Source: Pseudomonadota bacterium (GTDB lineage Bacteria > Pseudomonadota > Alphaproteobacteria > Rhizobiales > Tepidamorphaceae). From it: 46,971 nucleotides of DNA. A program made the translations under genes and the position numbers. The stretch covers positions 1-46,971 of the forward strand of contig JAEWYT010000194.1 in NCBI GenBank assembly GCA_023458595.1, in the 5' to 3' direction. Below are positions 16,483 to 24,996 of this stretch, piece by piece (the first letter of the stretch is position 1; every line of letters begins with the position of its first letter). The notes below the pieces were generated by a model. It was given only the letters and a program-made list of their open reading frames with translations. It did no database searches and was not told the origin of the DNA.

Positions 16483-16578
16483 TGGGTCCCGGATCAAGTC
16501 CGGGACACCAGGTCGCGATTCGTGGCCAATCCCGTGCCGCACAACGGACCGTGTGCCCTGGACTTGATCCAGGGTCCA
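16483..16578. repeat. Inverted pair of dispersed palindromic repeats upstream of iorA
   Basis: The two 26-base units are in opposite orientation. The first, 16483-16508, is tgggtcccggatcaagtcc plus gggacac; the second, 16553-16578, is its near reverse complement. Each folds on itself. Where they differ, paired bases change together (tcccgga/tccggga versus ccctgga/tccaggg), so both keep a perfect 7-bp stem. They occupy the roughly 300-bp gap between iorA and the VOC gene, in which I see no gene. Confidence 0.75.
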
Positions 16579-16692
16579 TGCGGCGGCCCGGCATACGGGG
16601 CGACTACGGTGGAAGACCATCGTCTTCGTCCAGATCGCGGGAATAGCCGGAAGTTTGTCGGCTCCCGGCCATATGACCCGATCCCATCATCC

Positions 16693-17289
16693 CTAGTTCG
16701 TCGCGTTCTTCGGCGACCACAGCACCGGCCCGCCGTCCTTCTCGTAGGCCATGCCGTCCGGATAGGTGATGATCTCGAACTGCATGCCCCACGGCGACAG
16801 GAAGTACTGGATGGACTGGCCCGCCGCCGGCCCTTCCTGAATCGGTACCGGTCCCATCATCTGCCGGATGCCGCTGTCCTTCAGGTAGGCGGAGGCTGCG
16901 GCGATGTCCGTCGTGTAGAAGGCGATGTGATGCCCGCCGATGTCGCTGTTCTTCGGTTCCTCGGTCTTCTGGTCGGGCGCGGTGTACTTGAACAGCTCGA
17001 TGTTGCTGCCGTTGCCGCACCGGATGAGCGTGATGTTCTCGATCACCGAGCGCGGATGCACGTTGACGAGGTCCTGCATGAAGGTGCCCTTGTCGTCGCT
17101 GAACGGCCCGAACGACATCGCCTTCTGGCAGCCGAGCACGTCGACGAAGAAGGTCACCGCCTGATCCATGTCCGGAACCGTCACGCCCACATGGTCCATG
17201 CCCTTCATGCCCGGCAGAGCGCCGGCCGAGGCGGACCCTGCCGCCAGCATGAGTCCCACTGCACCACCCAAGAAAGATGCGATCCTCAT
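16693..17289 (-). CDS. Exported VOC-family (glyoxalase/dioxygenase-fold) protein
   Basis: The 198-residue protein has a signal peptide (MRIASFLGGAVGLMLAAGSASA, cut near SASA-GALPG) and then one or two VOC modules: MDHVGVTVPDMDQAVTFFVD, ELFKYTAPD, GHHIAFYTTDIAAASAYL and WGMQFEIITYPDG. His in DHVGV, His in GHHIAF and Glu in QFEII are candidate metal ligands. VOC proteins are usually cytoplasmic, so export is unusual. The activity (lyase, isomerase, dioxygenase or binding only) is unknown. The ATG at 17289 has GGAGAAGG five bases upstream; a GTG two codons earlier is less likely. It follows the MarR gene at a 79-base distance on the same strand and may share its transcript. Confidence 0.8.
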   Translation of the reverse strand: MRIASFLGGAVGLMLAAGSASAGALPGMKGMDHVGVTVPDMDQAVTFFVDVLGCQKAMSFGPFSDDKGTFMQDLVNVHPRSVIENITLIRCGNGSNIELFKYTAPDQKTEEPKNSDIGGHHIAFYTTDIAAASAYLKDSGIRQMMGPVPIQEGPAAGQSIQYFLSPWGMQFEIITYPDGMAYEKDGGPVLWSPKNATN

Positions 17290-17368
17290 TGCCACCTTCT
17301 CCCCTGTTTTGGCCCGTTTTTGCGTCCGGCGGGGCCCATCCCCGCCGGCGCCGAAGTCGATATGAACC

Positions 17369-17863
17369 CTAGAAGTCGTGTCGCCGGATGTTGCGCAGGA
17401 CGCGGGTCAGGAGCCCGATCAGCGTCTCGTATTCGGAATCCGAGAAGCCCGCGAACATCCGCTTCAGCGACTCGTACATGACCGGCCAGACGTCGCGGAA
17501 CGCCTCGCGGCCCTTTTCGGTCAGGTGCAGTTCGCGCACGCGCGCGTCGCCGCGCCGGTTCTTGCGACGCACCAGCCCGTCGCGCTCCATCCCGTCGAGC
17601 GTGCGGCTCATGGTCGACTGCTCGGTCACCGCGAACACCGCGACCTCGTTGACCGTGCTTCCGGCCATCACGGTCAGGATCGCCAGCACCCGCATCTGCA
17701 GCGTGGTCAGCCCCTGCGCCTTGATCCGGGCGCCGAGGTCGGTGTTCCAGCGCGCCGAGATGCGGTTGATCAGGTACGGCGCGAAATGATCGAGGCCGAT
17801 TTCGCCGAGCGAGGGCACGCGGTCGAACCGCTCGGTCTCCTGGACTTCCTGCGGGAACTCCAT
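17369..17863 (-). CDS. MarR-family transcriptional regulator
   Basis: A 164-residue winged-helix regulator of normal MarR length. The recognition region runs TTLQMRVLAILTVMAGSTVN, EVAVFAVTEQSTMSRTLDGM, ERDGLVRRKNRRGDARVREL, then the wing/dimer helix HLTEKGREAF. MarR proteins bind palindromes and release them on binding small, often aromatic, ligands. The ATG at 17863 has GGAGG 8 bases upstream; the alternative ATG at 17878 has no spaced site. It lies 26 bases after the first phytoene-desaturase-like gene on the same strand and is the only regulator in the 12.7-27.6 kb block. It is therefore the best candidate to bind the shared box at 20573 and 22277; that link is inference. Confidence 0.9.
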   Translation of the reverse strand: MEFPQEVQETERFDRVPSLGEIGLDHFAPYLINRISARWNTDLGARIKAQGLTTLQMRVLAILTVMAGSTVNEVAVFAVTEQSTMSRTLDGMERDGLVRRKNRRGDARVRELHLTEKGREAFRDVWPVMYESLKRMFAGFSDSEYETLIGLLTRVLRNIRRHDF

Positions 17864-17889
17864 AGACTTCGCCTCCATCCTCTTGCGCC

Positions 17890-19467
17890 TCATCCGAGCC
17901 GCTCGGCGAGCGCGAAACCCGATCCGCCGCCGAGGCCCGGCCCCGGATGCGTCGAGGCACCAATCTGGTAGAGGCCGGAAATCGGCGTCTTGTGGTTCAC
18001 CGTGTCGGCGAACGGCCGCCAGATGAAGAACTGGTCGATCGCGCAGGAGCCGCCGTACGGGTCGCCGCCGACGAGGTTCATGTTCATCGCCTCGAGGTCG
18101 GCCGGCGAGTAGGCCGTCCGCTTGACGACGTTTTCCTCGAAGCCGTCGACGTGGGCCTTCAGGATCGCCTCGACGCGGTCGGCATAGGCCTCGCGCACCG
18201 CTTCGGTCCATTTGCCGTCGGCCGGGACGGCGATCTTGCCGGCCGCATCGCCCTTGATGTGGCGCGGCGCCTCCGGGAGCTGGATCCAGATGATCCCCGC
18301 CCCCTCCGGGCAGCGGGAAGGATCGAGCGCGTGCGGCTGCCCGACGCAGATGGTCGGCACGTCCGGCAGCATGCCGCGCTCGCATTCGTTGACCGCCTTC
18401 GACACCCCGTCGAGGCCGGGCGTCAGGTGGATCAGCGCCACCTGGTCGAGCCCCGGCGATTTCCACTTCGGCGGGCTCTTCAGGGCGTAGTGGATCTGCA
18501 TGTCGCCCTTGCCGTAGCGATAGTCCACGGCGCGGGCCTTGCCGGCGGGATCGGCGGCGTCCGGGATCAGCCGGCCGTAGAGCTGCGTCGGCGTCACCGA
18601 GCAGATGACGCCCTGTTTCGCCTCGATCGTCTCGCCGCCTGCGAGCCTCACGCCGGTCGCCCGGCCGTGCGCGACCAGCACCTCGGCGACGTCGGCGCCG
18701 GTGCGCACCTCGCCTTCGAGTTCCTCGATGAGGCCCTCGAACGCCTTCACCGCGTTCGCCGCCCCGCCCTTGGCGATCGGCGCCCCGGCGGCCTCGAGCG
18801 CGAAGGCGATGACACGGGCCATCTCGCCGGAAAAGGCACTCTCCGGCCCGAGGCCCGCGTGCAGCACCCAGGGCGCATAGAGCGCGCGGATCAGGTCCGA
18901 CTTGAACCGGCTCTCCAGCCAGGCGCGGCCGGGTCTCAGGCCCTCTCCCAGACGCGCCGCGAGCCCGCGCAAGCCGCGCCGACGCGCCTCGCCGAACAGC
19001 AGCTTCGCCGTGCCCCACGACCACAGCGATCCGCCGAGCAGACCGAAGACAAGCGGCGCGTCGCGCTCGACGGTCTCCACCTCTCCCTTGTGGCGGTCGC
19101 CGTCACCGGGGCTCAGTTCGTTGAACCGGGCGATGTTGGCCGCCCGGTCCGTGGTCAGTACGAGGCTGCGCCCGTCCGGCGTGACGACGCCGGTCGGATG
19201 CGGGGTATAGGCGAAGTCGAGCCCGTGGCGGGAGAGGTCCGCCCCGAGCTTGCCGAAGGCCGGCGAGGTGACGAACAGCACGAAGGTCGCCGCCATCAGG
19301 TCGTGGGTATAGCCGGGCGCGGTGATCTCGCCGGACTTCATGCAGCCGCCGGCGACTTGCTCGCGCTCGAGCACGAGGACCCTTTTCCCGCGCTTGCCGA
19401 GCAGCGCGGCGCAGACGAGGCCGTTGATCCCCGACCCGACGATTATGTAGTCCGGCGATACGGCCAT
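17890..19467 (-). CDS. Phytoene-desaturase-like FAD-dependent oxidoreductase (paralogue 1)
   Basis: A 525-residue flavoprotein of the CrtI/PYROXD2-like group. The N-terminal dinucleotide fold is IIVGSGINGLVCAALLGKRG followed by KRVLVLERE, and the FAD-contacting motif AGGCMKSGEITAPGYTHDLM comes next. The conserved C-terminal FAD region is LYQIGASTHPGPGLGGGSGF. No carotenoid-biosynthesis gene is nearby, so a carotenoid role is unlikely; members of this group act on varied alkene or amine substrates, and most are uncharacterised. It shares NLVGGD and the C-terminal FAD motif with the gene at 20681, so the window holds two paralogues. It is followed by MarR after 26 bases, as one transcript. Confidence 0.85.
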   Translation of the reverse strand: MAVSPDYIIVGSGINGLVCAALLGKRGKRVLVLEREQVAGGCMKSGEITAPGYTHDLMAATFVLFVTSPAFGKLGADLSRHGLDFAYTPHPTGVVTPDGRSLVLTTDRAANIARFNELSPGDGDRHKGEVETVERDAPLVFGLLGGSLWSWGTAKLLFGEARRRGLRGLAARLGEGLRPGRAWLESRFKSDLIRALYAPWVLHAGLGPESAFSGEMARVIAFALEAAGAPIAKGGAANAVKAFEGLIEELEGEVRTGADVAEVLVAHGRATGVRLAGGETIEAKQGVICSVTPTQLYGRLIPDAADPAGKARAVDYRYGKGDMQIHYALKSPPKWKSPGLDQVALIHLTPGLDGVSKAVNECERGMLPDVPTICVGQPHALDPSRCPEGAGIIWIQLPEAPRHIKGDAAGKIAVPADGKWTEAVREAYADRVEAILKAHVDGFEENVVKRTAYSPADLEAMNMNLVGGDPYGGSCAIDQFFIWRPFADTVNHKTPISGLYQIGASTHPGPGLGGGSGFALAERLG

Positions 19468-19538
19468 GTCGCGACCGTCCTTTCGACCCTAGCCCACCCG
19501 GGCGGACGCACCATCGCAACCGCCCCGCCCGCCGCCTG

Positions 19539-19634
19539 TGGGTCCCGGATCGAGTCCGGGACACACGGCTTCTATCTGTCGCTCGGGTGGTGCCTCGAAA
19601 ACAAAGGCGTGTCCCGGACTTGATCCGGGACCCA
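19539..19634. repeat. Inverted pair of dispersed palindromic repeats between the FAD gene and the cyclase gene
   Basis: Units at 19539-19564 and 19609-19634 are inverted copies, identical at 25 of 26 bases, of the same element seen at 16483-16578. Each has an 8-bp stem gtcccgga/tccgggac. They fill most of the 226-base gap, which contains no other feature I can support. Confidence 0.75.
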
Positions 19635-19693
19635 TTGAGCGGTCGCGGCGATACTCAAACGCACGTTGTCGACTCCGCCCGACGCGACACGCC

Positions 19694-20482
19694 CTAGCGC
19701 TTCGGCACCAGCGCCAGTGCCCGGATCGGGCTGCCGGTGCCGCCGACGAACTTCAGCGGCGCGACGATCAGGATCGCGCCCTTCGGCGGCAGCTTGTCGA
19801 GATGGGCAAGGCTGGCGAGGCCGTAGCGGTTGTTCTTGTGCAGGAGGTTGTGCGCCGGATAGGGCGGCTCGAAACCACCGGCGGCGCCGGCGTCCGTGCC
19901 GACGCATTCGGTGCCCCAGCCGATGATGCCCTTGGAGATGATGTACTCGACGCAGTCGACCGTCGGTCCGGGCGAGTGCGGGCCGTTCTCGTCGGCGTTG
20001 AGGAATTCGGACTCGCTGCGGTTGCGCGGCCACCAGTCGGTGCGCATCACCACCCAGCTGCCCTTCTCGATCTCGCCGTGCTCCTTCTCCCACGCCTTCA
20101 CGGCGTCGGCGGTCAGCAGGAAATCCGGATCGGCGGCCGTCTCCTTGCTGCAGTCGATGACGTTCACCGGCGCGACGAAGTTCTGCACCGGGATCGTGTC
20201 GGTCTTGCCGTCCGGATAGTCCTTGCCGGTGATCCAGTGGATCGGCGCGTCGAAATGGGTGCCCGAATGCTCGCCGAGCTCGTACCAGCTCCACGCCCAG
20301 TAGGGGCCGTTGTCGTCGTAGTGGGAGATCTCGTGCACCTTCACCTTCGGCGTGTTCTGGAAGATGTCCGGCAGCTTGATCAGCGGCGTTTCGGGCCCCA
20401 GCGGTACGGCGAGGTCGACGACCTCGACGGCGCCCGACATCAGCATGGATCCCAGTTTCGCGAGAGTTTCGGTAGACGACAT
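19694..20482 (-). CDS. Cyclase-family metal-dependent hydrolase (kynurenine-formamidase-like)
   Basis: This 262-residue protein belongs to the bacterial cyclase/KynB family. It carries the signature HSGTHFDAPIHW (His72, His76, Asp78, His82), which binds the catalytic zinc or manganese, and a second conserved stretch GIIGWGTECVGTDAGA. Members hydrolyse formyl-kynurenine, isatin or other cyclic amides and lactones. The protein is about 50 residues longer than KynB, arguing against a plain formylkynurenine hydrolase. It is divergent from the second FAD oxidoreductase, with the shared 31-bp box between them, and so is probably co-regulated with it. An amide- or lactone-opening step in the same pathway is inference. 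Confidence 0.85.
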   Translation of the reverse strand: MSSTETLAKLGSMLMSGAVEVVDLAVPLGPETPLIKLPDIFQNTPKVKVHEISHYDDNGPYWAWSWYELGEHSGTHFDAPIHWITGKDYPDGKTDTIPVQNFVAPVNVIDCSKETAADPDFLLTADAVKAWEKEHGEIEKGSWVVMRTDWWPRNRSESEFLNADENGPHSPGPTVDCVEYIISKGIIGWGTECVGTDAGAAGGFEPPYPAHNLLHKNNRYGLASLAHLDKLPPKGAILIVAPLKFVGGTGSPIRALALVPKR

Positions 20483-20572
20483 GGCTGCAAGTCCTCCCGG
20501 GGTCCCCGCCCCATTACGAGCCTCGGGGCCGTGCGCCCCGTTTCATGTTCGCGGATGAGCTTAGTCCGGAAT

Positions 20573-20603
20573 TATGCATTTGCAAATGTCTAACGTTGAA
20601 ATA
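20573..20603. promoter_or_regulatory. Shared operator/promoter box, copy 1 (cyclase and FAD-gene divergent promoter)
   Basis: This 31-base stretch starts TATGCAttTGCA and includes the perfect 12-base palindrome catttgcaaatg (20577-20588). It is identical at 24 of 31 positions to 22277-22307, without gaps. It lies 90 bases upstream of the cyclase gene and 77 bases upstream of the FAD gene at 20681. It may be the site of the MarR regulator encoded at 17369-17863. Confidence 0.65.
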
Positions 20604-20680
20604 GACTTCCCTCAACGGGCGGCGACAGCGCTGGCGCCGCCGATAAGGCCGACAGCGGCAAGAGGGGCTACAGAAGGCGC

Positions 20681-22252
20681 ATGGAATTCGACGCCGTCTT
20701 CATCGGCGCGGGCCACAACGCGCTCGCCGCCGCGGTCCATCTGGCGAGCCGCGGCTGGTCCGTCGGCGTCTTCGAGAAGGGCGACAGGCCGGGCGGCGCG
20801 ATCCGCACCGAGGAAGTTACCCTCCCCGGCTTCCGGCACGATCTCTACGCGACCAATCTCGGCCTGTTCGCCGGCTCCGCCTTCCACGCGCAGTACGGCG
20901 GCGAGCTGGCGAAGCACGGCCTCGCCTACGCCCCCGCGGAGCACTGCTTCGCCTCGCCGACGCCCTCGGGACGCTGGTTCGGCGTCTCCAAGGACCTGCA
21001 GAAAACGCTGGCGCGGGCTGAAAAACTGTCGAAGGCGGATGCCGAGCGCTGGCAGTCGATGCTCGGCCAGTTCGGGGCCGACGCGCCGCATCTCTTCGCC
21101 CTGCTCGGCTCGCCGATGACGGCGAGGTCGCTCTTGAAGACCGGCTGGAAGGCCTGGCGCGGGAAGGGTCTCGGCTGGATGCTGGAGACGGGCAAGATGC
21201 TCGCCTCCTCGCCGCGCGAGTTCCTGGAAGCGAACTTCGAATCCGAGGAGATCCGCGCCGCGATGGCGGCCTGGGGCATGCATCTCGACTTCGGCCCCGA
21301 CGTCGCCGGCGGCGCGCTGTTTCCCTATCTGGAGAGCATGGCCGACCAGAGCTTCGGCATGGTCATCGGCCAGGGCGGTGCCGACACCGTGATCAAGGCC
21401 ATGGTCGCGATGCTGGAGTCGCTCGGCGGCATGGTGCGAACCGACGCGGAAGTGACTGAGATCAAACGGACTTCCGGCCGCGCTGACACGATCGTCCTGA
21501 AGGGCGGCGAGACGGTGCGTGCCCGCAAGGCCGTGATCGCCGGCGTCATGCCGAAGGCGCTCGTGACGCAGCTGCTCGACGGCGGCACCGGTAACACGTC
21601 GTTCGATGCATCTGCACGAAAATTCCGGCACGGCCCCGGCACGATGATGGTGCATCTGGCGATGTCGGCCCTGCCCGACTGGGCGGCGGACGCAGAATTG
21701 AAGCAGTTCCTCTATGTCCACCTCGCCCCCGATCTCGACATGATGGGCCGCGCCTATTCGCAGGCGCTCGCGGGCGATCTGCCCGCCGAGCCGCTGCTCG
21801 TCGTCGGCCAGCAGACGGCAGTCGACCCGACCCGCGCGCCGGAAGGCAGGCACACCCTGTGGATACAGGTCCGCGCCCTGCCGGCCGGGATCAAGGGCGA
21901 CGCCGCCGGAACCATAAAGGAGCGCGACTGGAAGACCGCCGCCGAGCCCTATGCCGACAGGGTGATCGACATCGTCGAGCGCTACGCGCCGGGCACGAAG
22001 GGGAATATCCTCGCCCGCCATGTCGAGACGCCCGCCGACCTCGAGCGCCGCAACCCCAATCTGGTCGGCGGCGACAGCGGCGGCGGCAGCCACCACCTCA
22101 ACCAAAACTTCCTGTTCCGGCCGGTTCCGGGCTGGGCGAAATACAGGACTCCGGTGGAAAACCTCTACATGGTCGGCGCCGCGACCTGGCCCGGCGGCGG
22201 CGCCGGCGCGGGGTCCGGATTCATGCTGGCGAGGATGCTCGCCGGCGGCTGA
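20681..22252 (+). CDS. Phytoene-desaturase-like FAD-dependent oxidoreductase (paralogue 2)
   Basis: A 523-residue flavoprotein with the N-terminal dinucleotide motif VFIGAGHNALAAAVHLASRG, ending the beta-alpha-beta unit at VFEKG. Next come RPGGAIRTEEVTLPGFRHDL and the C-terminal FAD motif LYMVGAATWPGGGAGAGSGF. The family is the same CrtI/PYROXD2-like group as the gene at 17890, and the two match in layout and at NLVGGD near the C terminus. The ATG at 20681 follows agaaggcgc. The gene is transcribed toward the peptide-type importer, with 146 bases and a second copy of the regulatory box between them. Substrate unknown; a redox step on an imported compound is the simplest reading. Confidence 0.85.
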   Translation: MEFDAVFIGAGHNALAAAVHLASRGWSVGVFEKGDRPGGAIRTEEVTLPGFRHDLYATNLGLFAGSAFHAQYGGELAKHGLAYAPAEHCFASPTPSGRWFGVSKDLQKTLARAEKLSKADAERWQSMLGQFGADAPHLFALLGSPMTARSLLKTGWKAWRGKGLGWMLETGKMLASSPREFLEANFESEEIRAAMAAWGMHLDFGPDVAGGALFPYLESMADQSFGMVIGQGGADTVIKAMVAMLESLGGMVRTDAEVTEIKRTSGRADTIVLKGGETVRARKAVIAGVMPKALVTQLLDGGTGNTSFDASARKFRHGPGTMMVHLAMSALPDWAADAELKQFLYVHLAPDLDMMGRAYSQALAGDLPAEPLLVVGQQTAVDPTRAPEGRHTLWIQVRALPAGIKGDAAGTIKERDWKTAAEPYADRVIDIVERYAPGTKGNILARHVETPADLERRNPNLVGGDSGGGSHHLNQNFLFRPVPGWAKYRTPVENLYMVGAATWPGGGAGAGSGFMLARMLAGG

Positions 22253-22276
22253 ACGGGATGGGAGAGCCGCTTGACC

Positions 22277-22307
22277 TATGCACATGCATATCTCTAATCT
22301 TCAAATA
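22277..22307 (+). promoter_or_regulatory. Shared operator/promoter box, copy 2 (importer operon promoter)
   Basis: TATGCAcaTGCA and the following bases match copy 1 at 24 of 31 positions; the core atgca-ca-tgcat is a palindrome. A -35-like TTGACC (22271-22276) and a -10-like TAATCT (22295-22300) flank the palindrome at an 18-base spacing, so a bound protein would block the promoter. The site ends 91 bases before the ATG of the binding-protein gene. Confidence 0.65.
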
Positions 22308-22398
22308 ATTGGGGAACAGTAGCCTGCACCGGACCTCCGGAACGAATGATGCGGAAGTTCAACGGCCGGCCGACGCCGCGCCGACAAGGGAGAGAAGA

Positions 22399-23934
22399 AT
22401 GTCACTCACGAGACGCGACCTGATGAAACGCGGCGCAGCCGGCGCCGCCCTGCTGTCCACCGGCCCGTACCTGTCACGCGCGTTCGCTCAGGGCAGCGAC
22501 CTGACGATCGCCTACAACGTCAACCTGCCCTCCTTCGATCCCACCGTCGGCCCCTCGGCGGTGAATCCGACGATCCAGGGCATCTACCAGTCGATCTTCG
22601 ACCAGTATATCGGCCAGAAGCCGGACCTTTCCTTCCAGCCGGGCCTCCTGACCGACTGGGGCTGGAACGACGACCGCTCCAAGATCCACATGACCGTGCG
22701 CTCTGGCGCCACGTGGCACGACGGCTCGCCCGTCACGCCGGAGGACATCGTCTGGTCGCTGGAGCGCGCCGGCAATCCCGACACTGGCAACCCCATCCAG
22801 TTCGTCTGGGGCAAGATCGGCGGCTTCTCGATTGACGGAAACGTCGTCACCGCCGACGTCAAGGAATTCGAGCCGACGCTGTTCAAGTGGATGGCCTTCC
22901 TCACCGGCTACGTCATGCCGAAGGCCTACTACGAGAAGGTCGGCGCGGACGGCTTCGAGGCCAAGCCCGTCGGCTCCGGCCCCTACATGGTCGAGCGCTT
23001 CGAGCGCAACGCCTACCTGGCGCTCAAGGCCCACGAGGGCTACTGGGGCGGCCCGGCGGCCTACAAGTCCGTCATCATCAAGTTCGTGCCGGACGCTTCC
23101 AGCCGCGTCGCCGAGATCGATTCCGGCAAGAGCCAGGTCGTCTTCGACATCACCTATGACGAGTTCGACCGCCTGAAGGCCAAGCCGGGCCTGAAGGGCG
23201 TCACCACGCCGATCTCCGACATCGCGATGATCTTCATCAACGACGTCGCGCCGATGACCGACAAGAATGTCCGTCTCGCGGCCGCCTACGCGATCGACAA
23301 GCAACTCCTGATCGACCGGCTTCTGAACGGCTACGGCGTCAAGATCGATACCCTGCAGGCGCCCGAATACGCCGCCTTCGATCCGACCACGACCGTCCCC
23401 TACGATCCGGAGAAGGCCAAGGAACTGCTGAAGGCCAGCGGCTTCTCGACCGACAACCCCGTCAAGTTCAAGATCCAGACCACGCGCGGCTTCAAGCCGA
23501 AGGACTACGAGATGATCCAGGCGATCGTCGGCATGTGGCGCAAGGTCGGCATCGACGCGGAGATCGAGGTCTACGAGATCGCCAAGCACTACGAGCTGCG
23601 CGCCGCCGATCAGCTCGCCCCGGCCGCTTTCTACAACTGGGGCAACTCGATCGGCGACCCGGCGACCTCGACGGGATTCGCCATGTTCGGCCCCTCCCCC
23701 CACTCGGTCTGGGACGGCCAGGACATGCTCGACATGATCGGCCCGCTCTGGGGCGAGCCGGACGAGGAGAAGCGCATCGCCGGCTACAAGCTGGTCGACA
23801 AGCATATCGCCGAGGAAGGCGAGGCGATCCCGCTGCTCCAGTACGTGCAGCCGATCGTCTATTCCGACAAGGTCTCGGTGACGCCCAGCGTGTCCGGCGC
23901 CGTGCTACCCTATCTGATGAAGCCCGCCGGCTGA
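22399..23934 (+). CDS. Family-5 (peptide/nickel-type) ABC transporter substrate-binding protein, Tat-exported
   Basis: The 511-residue protein begins MSLTRRDLMKRGAAGAALLS, a twin-arginine signal (TRRDLMK) followed by a hydrophobic stretch and a cleavage region near SRAFAQG. The mature part is a family-5 solute-binding fold, with LSFQPGLLTDWGWNDDRSKI, HDGSPVTPEDIVWSLERA, GSGPYMVERFERN and DKNVRLAAAYAIDKQLLIDR. Tat export implies folding or cofactor binding before secretion. Families of this kind bind peptides, but also opines, sugars and aromatic compounds; the ligand is not evident. The ATG at 22399 follows agagaagaat; the frame is open back to 22309 through the promoter. First gene of a five-gene importer operon. 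Confidence 0.92.
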   Translation: MSLTRRDLMKRGAAGAALLSTGPYLSRAFAQGSDLTIAYNVNLPSFDPTVGPSAVNPTIQGIYQSIFDQYIGQKPDLSFQPGLLTDWGWNDDRSKIHMTVRSGATWHDGSPVTPEDIVWSLERAGNPDTGNPIQFVWGKIGGFSIDGNVVTADVKEFEPTLFKWMAFLTGYVMPKAYYEKVGADGFEAKPVGSGPYMVERFERNAYLALKAHEGYWGGPAAYKSVIIKFVPDASSRVAEIDSGKSQVVFDITYDEFDRLKAKPGLKGVTTPISDIAMIFINDVAPMTDKNVRLAAAYAIDKQLLIDRLLNGYGVKIDTLQAPEYAAFDPTTTVPYDPEKAKELLKASGFSTDNPVKFKIQTTRGFKPKDYEMIQAIVGMWRKVGIDAEIEVYEIAKHYELRAADQLAPAAFYNWGNSIGDPATSTGFAMFGPSPHSVWDGQDMLDMIGPLWGEPDEEKRIAGYKLVDKHIAEEGEAIPLLQYVQPIVYSDKVSVTPSVSGAVLPYLMKPAG

Positions 23935-23985
23935 TCGGATAGCTCGAGGGACCGCGGGGGCGGGCATGGAGCGTAGCGACCGCGC

Positions 23986-24996
23986 ATGACCGCCCTTCGC
24001 GCCATTCTGACGCGCGCTGTGATGACGGCGATCACCCTGTTCGGGGTCGCCGTCATCGTCTTCATCGTCATCCGCGTCGCCCCCGGCGATCCGATCGCGA
24101 TGATGCTGCCGCCGGGCGCCAGCGACGCCGATATCGCCCGCCTGCGCGCCCTCTACGGCCTCGACAAGTCGATCGTCGAACAGTTCTTCATCTGGCTCGG
24201 CAACGTTCTGCACGGCGATTTCGGCACGTCGATCTCGATCCGCCAGCCGGTGTCCCGCATCGTCCTGAACCGCCTGCCGGCGACGCTCGAGCTGAGCTTC
24301 CTGGCGATGCTGATCGCGGTCCTCTTCGGCGGCTTCCTCGCCTTCACCGCCACCCGCTACCGTGAGACGCCCGTCGAGACCGGCATCGACATCGTCAACG
24401 GCATCGCCCTGTCGGTGCCCGATTTCCTCTGGGGCCTGGCGCTGATCCTGCTCCTCGGCGTCGCCTGGCCCCTGTTCGAGATCTCGGGCCGCGTCTCGCC
24501 CTCGCTCGACCTGCCCTTCGTCACCCAGTTCTACCTGGTCGAGAGCATCCTCCGGCTGCGCTTCGACATCACACTCGACCTGCTCGATCACATGCTGATG
24601 CCGGCGATCGCGCTCGCCCTGCCGCTCGCCGCCGTCATCGCCCAGCTCCTGAAGGTCTCGCTCAAGGAGACCATGAACCAGGACTACGTGATGCTGGCCC
24701 GCACCAAGGGCTTCGCCGAGGGCCACGTCATCACCCACGAGGCCTTCCGCAACGCCCTCCTGCCGACCCTGACGCTGACCGGCGTCCAGCTCACCTTCCT
24801 GATCGGCGGCACCGTCATCATCGAGCGGCTGTTCTCCTACGAAGGGCTCGGCAACCTGGCGATCGACGCGGTCATCAACCGCGACCTGCCGCTGATCCAG
24901 GGCATCGTGCTGCTGTTCGCCGTGATCTTCGTCGCCATCAATCTCGGCGTCGACCTGCTCTACACGGTGCTGAACCCGAGGCTGCGCCATGGCTGA
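23986..24996 (+). CDS. ABC transporter permease, DppB-like
   Basis: A 336-residue permease with about six membrane helices. It has the N-terminal region typical of DppB/OppB (VFIVIRVAPGDPIAMMLPPG) and a cytoplasmic coupling loop (LLKVSLKETMNQDYVMLARTKGFAE, then HEAFRNALLPTLTL). It forms the translocation channel with the next gene. The short 51-base gap after the binding-protein gene contains no terminator. Its stop overlaps the next start by 8 bases. Confidence 0.93.
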   Translation: MTALRAILTRAVMTAITLFGVAVIVFIVIRVAPGDPIAMMLPPGASDADIARLRALYGLDKSIVEQFFIWLGNVLHGDFGTSISIRQPVSRIVLNRLPATLELSFLAMLIAVLFGGFLAFTATRYRETPVETGIDIVNGIALSVPDFLWGLALILLLGVAWPLFEISGRVSPSLDLPFVTQFYLVESILRLRFDITLDLLDHMLMPAIALALPLAAVIAQLLKVSLKETMNQDYVMLARTKGFAEGHVITHEAFRNALLPTLTLTGVQLTFLIGGTVIIERLFSYEGLGNLAIDAVINRDLPLIQGIVLLFAVIFVAINLGVDLLYTVLNPRLRHG

